Below, in pieces: positions 36,401 through 46,796 of a stretch of 64,000 nt of DNA (positions are counted from its first letter, which is position 1; every line of letters begins with the position of its first letter). The stretch lies in NCBI GenBank assembly GCA_033725935.1, contig MU867067.1, positions 842,501 to 906,500 on the forward strand, read 5' to 3'. A program made the translations under genes and the position numbers. The notes beneath the pieces were generated by a model. The model was given only the letters and a program-made list of their open reading frames with translations. It did not search any database and was not told the DNA's origin. The DNA is from Cladorrhinum sp. PSN259. Lineage: Eukaryota > Ascomycota > Sordariomycetes > Sordariales > Podosporaceae.

Positions 36401-36912
36401 CTTCCGTTCTGGACGACCATCCTGTTCAGGCTGGGTGTCTCGCGCTTAACGAAGCTCTCGTTCACGGCGACCGTCCTATACTAGACAGCGATGTTGTTCA
36501 AGGCGACTGTCCCGTTCAAGAAAACCACCTTATTCTAGACGAGTATGTTATGCTAGACGACTATCCCGTTCTAGAGGATCATCCTATTCCAGACGACTAT
36601 CCAGTTCAAGGTGACTATCTTACGCTTTACGACCATATTATGTCAGACAACCATCTTGTTCTAGGCGACTGTCCCGTTCAAGAATATCATCTCACTCCAG
36701 ACGACTATCCCATGCTGGAAGACTATCCCGTCCTAGAAGACTATCCTCTTCTAAGCGATTATCCAGGTCTAGACAACTATCCCGTTCTGAGTGATTACTC
36801 AGTCCTAGAAAACCGTCCTATCCAAGACAACCATCTCGTTCTAGGCGACCCATCTTCCACAACTCAACAATTGACCGAAGCATCTCATGGGCCGGCTGAT
36901 GCGCCTCACTGA
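33448..36912 (+). CDS. Clr5-domain ankyrin-repeat protein with hexapeptide-repeat tail
   Basis: Four exons (33448-33563, 33615-33835, 33896-34006, 34055-36912) give 1,101 residues; introns are 48-60 bp. Residues 1-55 form a Clr5 domain (WEPHKETIREYFLQAGMRLEEV ... YERQLRKWKFRK), a helical domain named after S. pombe Clr5 and common at the front of fungal regulators. About 17 ankyrin repeats of 33-36 residues occupy about 316-915; most share GxTALQAA and VQLLLxAGADVNA, and two neighbours are nearly identical. From about 935 to 1083 a six-residue unit of the type P-V-L-E-D-Y repeats about 25 times (separate entry). No HET, NACHT or kinase domain is seen. The first three exons were missed by simple frame reading and are supported by the Clr5 match. 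Confidence 0.88.
36400..36850 (+). repeat. 18-bp coding repeat (hexapeptide P-V-L-E-D-Y)
   Basis: Within the 3' end of the Clr5-ankyrin gene, an 18-bp unit encodes [PLV]-[VILM]-[LQP]-x-[DN]-[YHCR] about 25 times. Example units are PVLEDY, PIPDDY, PVQGDY, LTPDDY and PLLSDY. The phase is kept throughout, so copy-number change would not break the frame. Confidence 0.85.
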
Positions 36913-37072
36913 TGAACAGATGGTAGAGATTAACAGCAACAAGAATTTAGGGAAGCTAAGACAGAGAAAAGCCTTACTAGAGTATTAGAATGGGAGTGGA
37001 AGAGTTCTTCTTCGCTAGCTAGGTTCGGACTGCAAGGCAGCGTTCTGTTAGCTGGCACGGGGACAAGCCCTC

Positions 37073-37434
37073 TCACGAACACAGGACTTACTGGCACGGG
37101 TCTCTCGAGACTTGCTTGCCCGGAGGTTCAAGTGTGTTGTGAAAGGAAGAAGATTGGTGGGAAGAAGATGGATGGGAGGAGTGTATTTAAAGTGGAAGGT
37201 TGCCTAATGTGGTTCTTGATTATGTGCGCCTAGGGCGAATACCCTGGCAGCTGGCCTTATCACCACATCTGGCGACAGTTGAAGGTGTCGCGAGATCTTG
37301 GTTGTGGGCGTTGTCGTGGCGCCTGCGACCGAGTCGTGCCTTATCAATCGAGCCATGTATAAGTGTGTATAATTGTATAATAATTGTTCAAGTTTTTTAG
37401 TTTTTTTTCCAGTTATGCCCGATAACGCTATTAC
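37073..37434 (-). repeat. LTR-like repeat, copy B (inverted)
   Basis: It is the reverse complement of copy A over about 360 bp, including the TTTAAATACA box and the C/T tract. Its 5' edge (GCGTTATCGGGCATAAC on the minus strand) faces right; the 3' edge ends at GTTCGTGA, as in copy A. Beyond these edges A and B share nothing, which sets the element's limits. Confidence 0.75.
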
Positions 37435-37448
37435 CTATACCACAGTAC

Positions 37449-37504
37449 GTGACGTTTTCTAGGGTACATAGCGAACGTGATGAAATTTGATCGAAATATC
37501 GCCT
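37449..37504 (+). repeat. 55-bp direct repeat R2, left copy
   Basis: GTGACGTTTTCTAGGGTACA and the following GCGAACGTGATGAAAT...ATCGCCT recur at 40282-40336 with one indel. The copies bracket the retrotransposon-derived gene and sit near LTR-like copies B and C. Confidence 0.8.
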
Positions 37505-37507
37505 AGT

Positions 37508-37724
37508 GAAAGTCCAGTGACTACCCTGCATTTGCAAATCTAGACGTTGTTGCCGATCAGAGGGTAAAAGACTTCGCAGCTGCAGTTAGGCAGCACATGA
37601 AGAAGATCATCAACTCATACCATGCAGGAGTACAACCAAACCACGCACACAAGGGTTTGATTAACTGATTGAATTTTAATCTTCATTGGCCGCACAAAAG
37701 CCCATTGTTTACTCTCCACCTTCA
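37508..37724 (+). repeat. direct repeat R1, right copy
   Basis: Second copy of the repeat at 30210-30432, about 7.3 kb to the right and in the same orientation. It differs by scattered substitutions and short gaps. Confidence 0.75.
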
Positions 37725-38247
37725 ACTGCTAAAGATATGAGATAATTATTCCCAACAGCGAGTCCGTCAAGACTTTGGGTCCTAAGCAGTCGGCCTCACT
37801 GCATCTTGGGCTGCTGTGCAACGTGACGCCTCATATAGCGTGCCGTAGAGCCAAAGTCTTAATCTTCCTAATATGCGGGATTTTGCTCTATGAGGGTGCC
37901 CTACTATAATGATAGGCTCTGGTAGCTCCTTGGCATGCGTGCCGTCTTGTGTGCGGGTGTTGACACACTGTGTCTAATGCAGTCCTTCGGTCGTGTGATA
38001 AGGCCTGAACAACCTCTGTGTCTTTAGCAACCTATTTTTCCCAACGTGAACAGTTTAAAGCGGCCTTCTACCCCGCATTCCCGAAGCCCAAGACTCTCAC
38101 CAATTCACCATCGCCGCTCCAGCTCGCAATACTGCCGAAGATCACATTCTCTAACATCATACTAGCCGAATGCTTAGTATAAGTCAGCCCTATAGCGACT
38201 AGCTAGCATCCGTCCATTTCCTTCCGTCACTCCGTGTCATCACGGAA

Positions 38248-39457
38248 ATGTCTTCCGGAGGCTCGAGCAAAGGTCTATGCCCAGACTGGGTATTCTCCAG
38301 TGGTTCCAACGTCCAGTGAGTTTAGTTTTCTGTTATCTGTGATACTCTACATGATTATAAGTCATCGGATTGCCGCCCCCAACTGAATTTGTTGCGACGG
38401 GCTACGGATGTATTTCTAAATCTCTAATAATCATACGAGACTGATCATTTGAACCCGCAGCGTCGCTAGAGACCGTGAATGGTTCGTTGAGTACCATTCC
38501 TGGAAGTCTACTGTAGCCGGTCGTCTCGGGGGCATGGTAGATGTCATTGGGATTGGCGTGGTAGAAGTGCCCGTCAAGCAGTCACCTAATCGCTCTGGCC
38601 CCCAGGCTCATGGCAAGCTGCGACTCCACAATGTATTGCACGCTCCCAATGCCATGTGCAATATCCTCGGCGGCCTGTCTACCGGCGATTACGCCGGAGC
38701 AACGATTGCAGCGTCAAAGGATGGGTCGGAGGGAAAGATCACAGATACTAGTGGTCGGAAAATTGGGTATTTCATTAGCCCTGAATACACCAATCTCCTC
38801 ATACTCAGACTCAGTGGACCGCCTGTAGGGCCTGTTGTCGGGCCATCGAGTTTTGAGAAGGAAGTGAGGTACATGATAGGAGTAACCTGGAGCGATCACG
38901 AGTGGCAGAAATGGCGTACATATCAGAAGGATCTATCTAGCCGTCAGCCCGCCGGCGAATCGCAGCCCACGAAGCAAACAACACAGAGCGACAGCCGGGA
39001 GGTCGCCGGAGGGGCTAGTCCTCGCCAAGGCACAGCTACTAGCACCGAGCTTTATACGGCATATGAGAAAGAGTGGCTCAAGAAGCATTGGGGCAGTGAG
39101 TTTAAGTTCCTACAAGCTTACGAGCTTAGCATCTACAAGGGCAAGGATCGAGAGGAAGGGCGACGGATCGTTCGAGGCATTCTAGCTCAGAACCGCGATG
39201 ACGAGGACGGCAAGGACGGAGAGGAGTCGTCCGGGAACGAGTGGAATCCCGAGGGCCATTTTGCCGACTATCACTTTTCGAATAACGAGTTAGATTTCAT
39301 TGAGGGAGGTTGGGGCGACTCTGCGAACTTCATGTTTTCGTTTGGGCTTAAGTTCTATAACGACGAGGATTGCAGGGAGGCAAAGGAAATTGTGCGAGGC
39401 TTGATGGATCGCGATCGACATGGGGCGAATGATGACAGGGAAACATCCTCGGGTTGA
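38248..39457 (+). CDS. Copia-type retropepsin-region derived protein with lost active-site Asp
   Basis: Two exons (38248-38315, 38461-39457) give 354 residues; the 145-bp intron joins to VHVARDREWFVEY, extending the frame left. WVFSSGSNVHVARD (14-27) lines up with the Copia gag-pol protease start W-x-L-D-S-G-A-S-x-H, but the catalytic Asp position is Ser17. The downstream HGKLRLHNVLHAPNAMCNILGG matches the second half of that fold (L-x-x-V-L-h-x-P-x-x-x-x-N-I-h/L). No integrase, reverse transcriptase or RNase H follows. The C-terminal half is charged and holds two related segments of about 35 residues (about 233-268 and 309-345; F-x-x-x-Y/F, then E-(A/G)-[RK]-x-I-V-R-G-[IL]). Similar short proteins occur in many Sordariomycetes as far as I recall; I treat this as a domesticated, probably inactive relative. 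Confidence 0.72.
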
Positions 39458-39493
39458 CCCGCTGTGGCTTTATTTGAACAATGGTGCTATCTT

Positions 39494-39514
39494 TGTTAAT
39501 TCAGAGCGTTATCG
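39494..39514 (+). repeat. LTR-edge fragment, copy D
   Basis: TGTTAATTCAGAGCGTTATC is the 5' edge of the LTR-like family; similarity stops after about 21 bp. It begins 37 bp after the stop codon of the retrotransposon-derived gene. Confidence 0.6.
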
Positions 39515-39882
39515 AAAAAAAAATACACAGGCCAGATCTCCACACCGAACGCCAGTCTCAAAATTCTAACATATACATCGTCGTCATAATCACCCCGGTG
39601 GCGGAAGCTTAGATAGCAAGGGTTACCAGCCTGTGAAAGCAGCCGATTAGGGCAATACAGCGTTTTGTTTAATATATGGAACAAGGGCCGTAAACGAAGA
39701 TTGGCGGTGGTCCATGTTGTGTGGTTATTGTAAGAGAGAATATAAATAAATCCAGTAGTATCTAGTACGATATGATAATAAGTGTAAGATATACGCTAAT
39801 ATATATCTATATATACACTCCCCTAGGAAAGGTAATATAGGGAATTATTCTTAGCGCCGTAAGCATTGCACTAGAATATTCT

Positions 39883-40112
39883 TGTTTAACTCAGAGCGTT
39901 ATCGGGCATAACCGGAAGAAAAAAAAAAAAAAAAACCCCCCGAACAATTATATGAATAATTATACACACACTAATCCACTTTATACATGGCTCGATTGAT
40001 AAGGCACGACTCGGTCGTAGGCGCCACGACGACGCCCACAACTAAGATCTTGCGATACCTTCAACGGTCGCCAGATGTGGTGATAAGGCCAGCTGCCAGG
40101 GCATTTGCCCTG
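39883..40112 (+). repeat. LTR-like repeat, copy C (3'-truncated)
   Basis: The first 230 bp match copies A and B, then similarity ends abruptly at about 40112 before the TATA-like box. An A run near 39920-39936 interrupts it. It is in the same orientation as copy A. Confidence 0.75.
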
Positions 40113-40281
40113 ATTCATGACATTTACATTCTTTTTGAAAGGATTGGAATCGTTCGTTATCTTGTTATGGATATCCAAGCAAGCGCTTTTCAGTACTCGA
40201 CTTTATTTTTTATATTTTTTCATTACATATCAATATATGTATATCTGTTAAGATATAAAGAAATTTCTTTGTATGATATAA

Positions 40282-40336
40282 GTGACGTTTTCTAGGGTAC
40301 ATAGCGAACGTGATGAAATTGATCGAAATATCGCCT
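40282..40336 (+). repeat. 55-bp direct repeat R2, right copy
   Basis: Matches 37449-37504 with one deleted base. It lies about 170 bp after the break point of LTR-like copy C. Confidence 0.8.
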
Positions 40337-41295
40337 GGATACAGAAGGACAGTTGAAGTGAAACAACGTCAGGAAGATTACATTTATTTACCCAAACGAT
40401 TGCCAGATGAAATATTATTGTGGTGGTGGAGTAGCATGTGTGCTCAACTAGGCATAAACACAAACGACAACGCTCGTCTCCGACTTGCGGGCCTAACAAT
40501 TTTTCTCTTGTTGTTGTTATTGAATGATGTGGAAGCCTTGATTTTCCTGCCGCGGAGCCCATCAATAACTTCCATCGCTTGCTGGCCAGCTTTTTCAAAC
40601 GTTGGTTAAAACAAATGATCGAGGCTGCAGTGCACGTACGGAATTAGACAGCAATTTCATGGTTACCCGGTGTTAGTTGTGCAGTGGTGAGTGTTAAAAC
40701 AACCAGGGAGCAATCTAATCCGTGACCCAAAGGCCATTCCTTCAAGGTTCCTTGCACGCTTTGAGACCACGAATGGCCGGGACAAACCTTTTTGATGAGA
40801 AACTGATAAAAGCCTCGCGCTGTCATCTATCGTCAAGTATCAAAGCAATTCGGGCTGAGAAGCCTTCAACTACGTCAAACATAGGAAATGCGCAATCCAA
40901 TGGCACTCCAACGACCTCCAACATCTAACACTCGAACCTTGAAGTCAAGAAGAAATGACCATGAACCAATGAGGTTAATAGCCATGGACAGTAGGGACTA
41001 GGTCGCAGGTGGAAGTTATTGGTATTGTTGGCCAACATCAGACCGAACAGTTGCTGACGAGAAGACATTCAGGCTGATGAGCCATGCCCTTTTAGGACTC
41101 AAAGCAGGTCAAAGTCGAAAGCCTTAGTAGCAAACAGCAACGGGGCCTTTGTCTACAAAAAGGCTGAGACATCAGTTCTTGTAATTATAGGCTTCATTCA
41201 CACGTCGATGGAGTGCCGGCTTTAGCTTGAATTTAAAGCTCCAAAAAAATTTAAGCTGTTCATTTCATTCCTTCATCTCTCATGAAACTTCATAA

Positions 41296-42349
41296 TTACA
41301 ACCGCTGACCAACAGTCTCCAACCACAACACTTCCTCAGGTCTCAACGTCAGTCCCTCAGGAATGATAACCTCACCGCGTCTGATAATAACTTCAAACCT
41401 GCCATCTCGCTCCGTCCCCGAGTCTCCATTCTCCGAATCCCCACTAGAACTCGAAGGAATGCTCGGTTTCCTCACAACACTAACTCCGTGGGAATGTAAA
41501 GGCGGCCTCTTGCTCTTCTCTCCCTCAATGTCCTGCCTTTTATCATCCCAATAACTTCCCGTCTCCCCCGGACTCCACCAGTAATAAGGGAACCTCCTCT
41601 GCACATTATTCACCAGCAACGCCGTAACCAACATCAGCCCGCATCCCAACATAACCGGACACAATAAGAACCACCCCAGCTTTGAGACATCCTCATCCGC
41701 CACTGCCATTAACGCCGTCGCTCCGGCAGGCGGGTGAACCGTCCCCGTCAAGGCCATCACCGCCGTAGCTGTTGCGCAGGCAAACGCCCCTCCGACCCAT
41801 CGTATCGACTCAAAATGAGGAGAAAGCTGGAAAAGCTTGCATATTATGATGCCAGTAACGGACGATATTATCTGTCCCAGGATGGCATTCCGAGGTTGTG
41901 CCAAGGGGGATTCGATGGCGTAAAAGTCTAGAACTGCTGCCGCGCCCTGCAGTGTTTTTACTCAGTCAGTTTTACCAAATCAAAACTCCCTCACTCTCCC
42001 TCATCTGTTGAAGTTAAGCCGAGAAAGACTTGAAATAAAAAAAACTCACAAAACTGCCTATTATGGTAGGAACCCCTCTACTCTTGAAGCCCGGCACACT
42101 GAGCACCACCCCGCCGATGAAGGTCAGACTGCTCAGTATCCCCACGAACGCCCAGAATATCATCGGAACGTTGCCCAGTTTCTTCGCATGGGCTGCTGAT
42201 GGTGGGTGGTTGCGATGTCCGAGGAAATGTGCTATTGGGTACGGGAATCGGTCGAGGATGGACGGAGAGAGGTACGGGTTTAGGTATTTGTCGAGGTCCA
42301 GGTGCAGCTGGCACCAGCCGCGTATTACCCTCCTTGAGAAAGACGACAT
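41296..42349 (-). CDS. HPP-family integral membrane protein
   Basis: Two exons (42349-42050, 41946-41296) give 316 residues; another ATG five codons upstream (42364) is possible. The 103-bp intron (donor GTGAGT, acceptor CTGCAG) joins IIGSF to GAAAVLDFYAIESPLAQPRN, a family block. The signature ALTGTVHPPAGATALMAV (H-P-P) names the HPP family (PF04982), with four to five membrane helices between about 60 and 240. The tail of about 100 residues is charged and Ser-rich, then REGEVIIPEGLTLRPEEVLWLETVGQRL-type sequence, conserved in fungal members. In plants and cyanobacteria some HPP proteins carry nitrite; the fungal role is unproven. Confidence 0.92.
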
Positions 42350-45046
42350 GGCTGTTATCTCCAATCTGCCGTTCGTTATCTTTTGGTGTTGTCGTTATTT
42401 CGTTATCTCGCAGCTATAGTGGGGGTCTTTTTGGTGGTATTGGTGGTGGCGAGCAAGTTGTATTCTCCGCGGGAGCTGCCTTTTGGGAGATGTCCTCGGA
42501 GAACCTTTGTTTTTAGGGACGGGAATGTGCAATGATGATGTTTCAACGCATGGTGTTTCCGCAGGGGAAAGAAAACGGCGGGAGACTCTTTGTGTTACCA
42601 ACCCAGTTGGTTTTATTTTGAGGGTTCCCAAATTGGTCAAAAGCGCGAAACACACACAACTTCTTATTAGTGGCGCTGCAACGGTTTTTTGTTTCGATTC
42701 CGATTTCCCGAGAATTCAGAAGAAAAAAAGAAAATAGAGAGAGACGCCAGTCACGCCACCCCGATTCCGTGGACAAGGGAAAGTACACTACATATTTCAC
42801 CGCAATTTTGAAAGAAGCGAAGGGCAAACCCAACCAAGAAAAGAACCGAAATGTTGCCATACAAAGCCATAGTGACATGCGTGACACGAACAAACGCCGT
42901 TCCGGGAACGAAGTTCAATTCGTGACTAAATTATTCGGCGACGAACCAACGGTGTTGTGGCTTTTCGCCAAGCTACTCTGAGGAGTTACGTCAGATTTGG
43001 TAAAAAGAACTCGAAAGGGGATTAGCGGCGGGGCGGGATAAAGGCCCAAGACCTCTGACATTAAAACCCCGAGGTGTCCTCCTTCGTCAGATATAAATAT
43101 TTCCGCGGAGCGCGTGAACTTTGTGGTTTGAAGTCGATTTTCCAGCATTTTTTTCGGTATATTTTTGATGGATTTTCTGGTCAATTAAGGGTCTAAAGGG
43201 GTCGATGACAGAAGGATCAAAGTCACGAGATCGTGGAATGTGGGGAACCGACCTGGAATCCCGCGACCATGTGATCCGTGATTGGCGTGGGATGGGGAAA
43301 CTTCGACCGACAAGTTGCAAGGGACTTGAACCGAGACTGCATTCGTCCGAGACATCTTCACAGAATCTGGGGAAGTGGGAACGGAATATTTCAATGCGGA
43401 GCATCCGGCCGAAACAAGCAATTCAATCGCCTTTTCGATCGCCTTTTCGATTCTAGTGAAAAGACACCGCTTTTCCGACCCAGGGCCCTGGTATCATGTT
43501 CATCAACTAAATCTCGTCAACGGGAAAATATCGGCGGTAACATTATCTCAACCACGAGCGCGACACGCTTGCCGTGGCTCCCGAATTGTTCATGACGCAT
43601 TTGCATCGGCTGAGAATTTTTAGAAGCGCTTGAGACCCCCTGAACTCCTCTCCACTCGGTCCAATATTTTGACGCGACCTGTCAAGTCCATAACGTCATC
43701 CCTTTCCAGTCACAGATTTTTACAAGCAGCGCACAATTTCATCTTCCATAAGCTTTCAGCAATTCAGCTGCCTCGGCAACTCGGAGGAAGTCAACAAAAA
43801 ACTCTGCACGGACTTGATGGAAGGACCATACTTGCCGAGGCTGCCGGTAGGGCAAATCTCAACCTCACAAGTTCAAACAGATTCCGAGTTTCCGAATTTC
43901 CGTCGTCGACGTACTTGCGAATTCCGACATAATCCCGTTCTCTAGTCGGCGATTGTGTATCCATTTGATTTCGCAGGTCAGATCTGACAAGACGTCGGAG
44001 GAGAGTGCTTGCCACACCTTTTTCTAAGTTTCTGCGGGTTAGGACTTGATGGGATCTGGTGGGTTTGTTGCTATCCTGTCCTCGGGATCATAGTTGGCAA
44101 CCGCGATCCGACTTCGAATATCTGATTGGGCAATCGCCAGTTCGTGCCAGTGCTCCATCGGGTCCTTGGGAATCACTGGAAACCGAAAACGTTCGTGCTG
44201 GCACTGGGGACACTGCGGCCGAATATGGTATCTATAGTTCTGCGTTGGAGTTGGCCTAAAGCAACTGGCAGACCTGAAAAGATGAAGGGCAAACTCGGCT
44301 TTGGCGCACCCCCGAGTTTGAAAGTTAAAGATGAGCCCAACAACTTCTCCTCTCAGCTAATCACTTCAGTCGTTAGTTTGCGATCATGATATCTCCTCGT
44401 TTACTTCGAAGTCACATCCAACCTTCTGTAATCTATTTGATGGACCCGGTCTCGGTGGTCTCCGTGTTTCTCGAGGGTCGGTTATCAGATATTTGGTCTC
44501 GGAGACAAGAATAGTGTATGACAGTATACCGGTATTTTCGGCAGGACAACTTCCAACTCTTCGTGTCACCCGGGTTTGATTGTGGCTGGGAAAGTGAACA
44601 AGTGGTCATCAAGTAAGTTCATATTTGCCCTCCATTTTAGGTAGCTATAATGCACGATACCCCCACACGTGAGACAGCTTGAAGCGTGGAACACGGCTAT
44701 CTTTGAGAAGGAGGAAGAAACTAGTGGGTGGGGTCAGAACAGTTCCAGTGGCAGGTTCCAGGTTGTTTGACGCCAATGAGGTTCTGATTGACCAGCCAGT
44801 TGTTATCCAGCCATTTACTTTAGAGGAAAACATTAACCAGTGGCTATTTCTTAAAACAAAGCCTTTCTACTAAGTTGGGCATTCCACCAGAGACAGATGT
44901 CGAGGTCCACTTATGGAGGGGGCCGCACAAATAACGTCTATTGCGACCAGCTTCTGTAATTCTCGATTAACTCAGACGAAATCCCATTGTCCCGTAACGC
45001 CATTGCTATGCATCAAATACAGAGGTTGTCCCAGTCGGACAGAACC
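42350..45046. other. long gene-free stretch
   Basis: 2.7 kb without a supportable gene. Frames on both strands up to about 105 codons lack domains. A short duplication (GCCTTTTCGATC twice, about 43430-43453) is the only local repeat I noticed. The left end should be the HPP promoter and the right end the 3' flank of the NmrA-like gene. Confidence 0.45.
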
Positions 45047-46234
45047 TCACGATTGCCCAGTTAAAAGCTTGACGAGGGACAACTTATTCCAGCCCCGCGC
45101 AGCATCGCTTGCCTCTTGCTTCGTGGCCCCTTCCTCCTTGAGCTTGGTTCCTTTCCACTCTTCATAAGTCTGAAGGTGACAAACCGAACGGGCGAGCGCC
45201 ACTTCTTGATCAAACGTGGGGAGAAGCCCGTTGATGCGGGCGTCGTGGTTGATCTCGGTTTCTTGCATTCTATTTCCAGGTCAGTCATCATTCAGGACTA
45301 AGCTTGAGAGTCACATACAAGGATTGCACTCCTGGGTTCATCTTGCGTACGAGCCATCCAACGGCAGAAGGCACAGCAGGCATCGGTTTCCCCGTGGCGC
45401 GCTGGTGTGCCTCGATAACCTCGTCCATTGTGACTGGACCTGAAGTGACGTTGAAGAATTTGTAGAGGTATGGCTTGTGGTTGTTAAATATGGCTGCAGC
45501 TAGACGACCAATATCATCGGAACCCTGAGGCGAGTGTCAGCAAATGACCGACCCACCAAGAGAATCATACTACTTACGATCATTGGAATTGTTGTATCAT
45601 TCTTGAGACCATCCCGATAAAGCGTGGCAGCAATCGACCCAAAGACGCCTTCCAAATTCTCAAAGAAGAAACCCGGACGTATGATAACCCAAGGCAACCC
45701 CTTCGGAAACAGCACCGTCTCGATGTATCTCTCGAGGTCGCGCTTTTGGCCTCTCGAGTGGTCCTTGAAGTCGTCCACCTTAGCGCCAACAGTAATGGCG
45801 CTAGAGTACATGAACAACGACACCCCAAACTCAAGAGACAAATCCGCCACTGTCTTTCCTTGGTTGACTTCCATGTCCGATGGTGGCGCCCCTAGCCCCG
45901 GATATGCAAGCACCACAAAGACGCCCCAAATCTTCTCCTCCTCTGTAAATATTTTCCGAATGGTGTCTGGTTTGTCGAGATCACCTTCCACAAGCTTGAT
46001 GCAATCCTTGGCATTGTGGCGATCTGCTTCTTTCAGGAGGGATTGTGCTGCTGGGCCAGAGGAGTTTCGAGAGAGAGCCAAAACTCGCCATTTGATCGGT
46101 ATAGATGTTTTCGATTGTGAATTCTTATTGACGGGGGGAGAAAAGATGAGTGAGCGAATAAGTGCGTGACCTTGCTTTCCAGTTGCGCCCACCACTAGAA
46201 TGGTGCGCTCCTCGAGAGGGGATTCAGTGGCCAT
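45047..46234 (-). CDS. NmrA-like NAD(P)-binding oxidoreductase
   Basis: Three exons (46234-45578, 45524-45319, 45269-45047) give 361 residues. The Rossmann start ILVVGATGKQGHALIRSL (about 12-29, GATGKQG) and the downstream VEGDLDKPDTIRKIF are typical of NmrA-like and HSCARG atypical short-chain dehydrogenases. FMYSSAITVG and WVIIRPGFFFENL match further strands. The Tyr-x3-Lys catalytic pair of ordinary SDRs is absent, so redox sensing or a non-classical reductase is more likely. The second intron joins GVQSL to MQETEINHDARI, giving a helical C-terminus. NmrA itself represses nitrogen-regulated genes with AreA; this protein is only a family member, and no target is visible. Confidence 0.9.
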
Positions 46235-46796
46235 TTCGAGGTGCGAACAGCTTGCACACCTGTAGATGGAAAAGATAGATCTGAGAAAGAAAACGATCTC
46301 GAAATGCAGAAGAAGAGTGCAGAAAGAACAGTGCGAAGCAATCCAAGGTTGGTGAGAAAAGGTCGTCGGTGATTGATGGTGGGGGCCGGCGATTGGAAAG
46401 CTTCAATGTGTCGTGTGATTGGTTGAAGGTTTGAGATCTGGTTGGTCGGCAGTCCACTGAGCTGAGGAACTTTGGGAACTTTCAAAAATTTCCCAGGGAC
46501 TTCTGGAAGAGAGATGGAAGGCACAAGCTGCACGCGAGTCCGAGGGGGCTCCTGATTGGGTCCGTCGATCGGTGGCGGTAGTCGCACTTTCCCAATCCGG
46601 TAATCTCGACTTGCAAAAGTCCTCTAAGTGAAAACCAACTCCATCGATTGTGCATAATAAATTTTCAAAATTCCTGCATGGAACTTTGGCAAAATTCCCA
46701 ACAAGAACCGCTGAAATGAGACTAAAGAAGCAACCAATCCTTCCACTATCAGATAACGATCCGAGTAATCCAGACTTCAATGACAACGTGATTGCA
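46235..46796. other. intergenic, NmrA-like promoter side
   Basis: About 560 bp between the NmrA-like start codon and the dioxygenase stop codon. I see the presumed promoter of the first and 3' end of the second, no gene. Confidence 0.45.

Larger units (their letters stand above)
36913..38247. other. repeat-rich intergenic stretch
   Basis: This holds LTR-like copy B, one 55-bp direct repeat and the right copy of direct repeat R1 (all listed separately). I see no gene between them. The last 100 bp or so is the leader of the retrotransposon-derived gene. Confidence 0.55.
39458..41295. other. repeat-rich intergenic stretch
   Basis: This holds a short LTR-edge fragment at 39494-39514, LTR-like copy C and the right copy of R2. 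Between 40340 and 41295 I see nothing coding. The 40310-40609 frame is uninterrupted but has no domain or start context. Confidence 0.5.

Noticed and set aside
40310..40609. 99-codon frame right of direct repeat R2
   Set aside because: Overlaps the repeat, has no domain and no promoter-like context.
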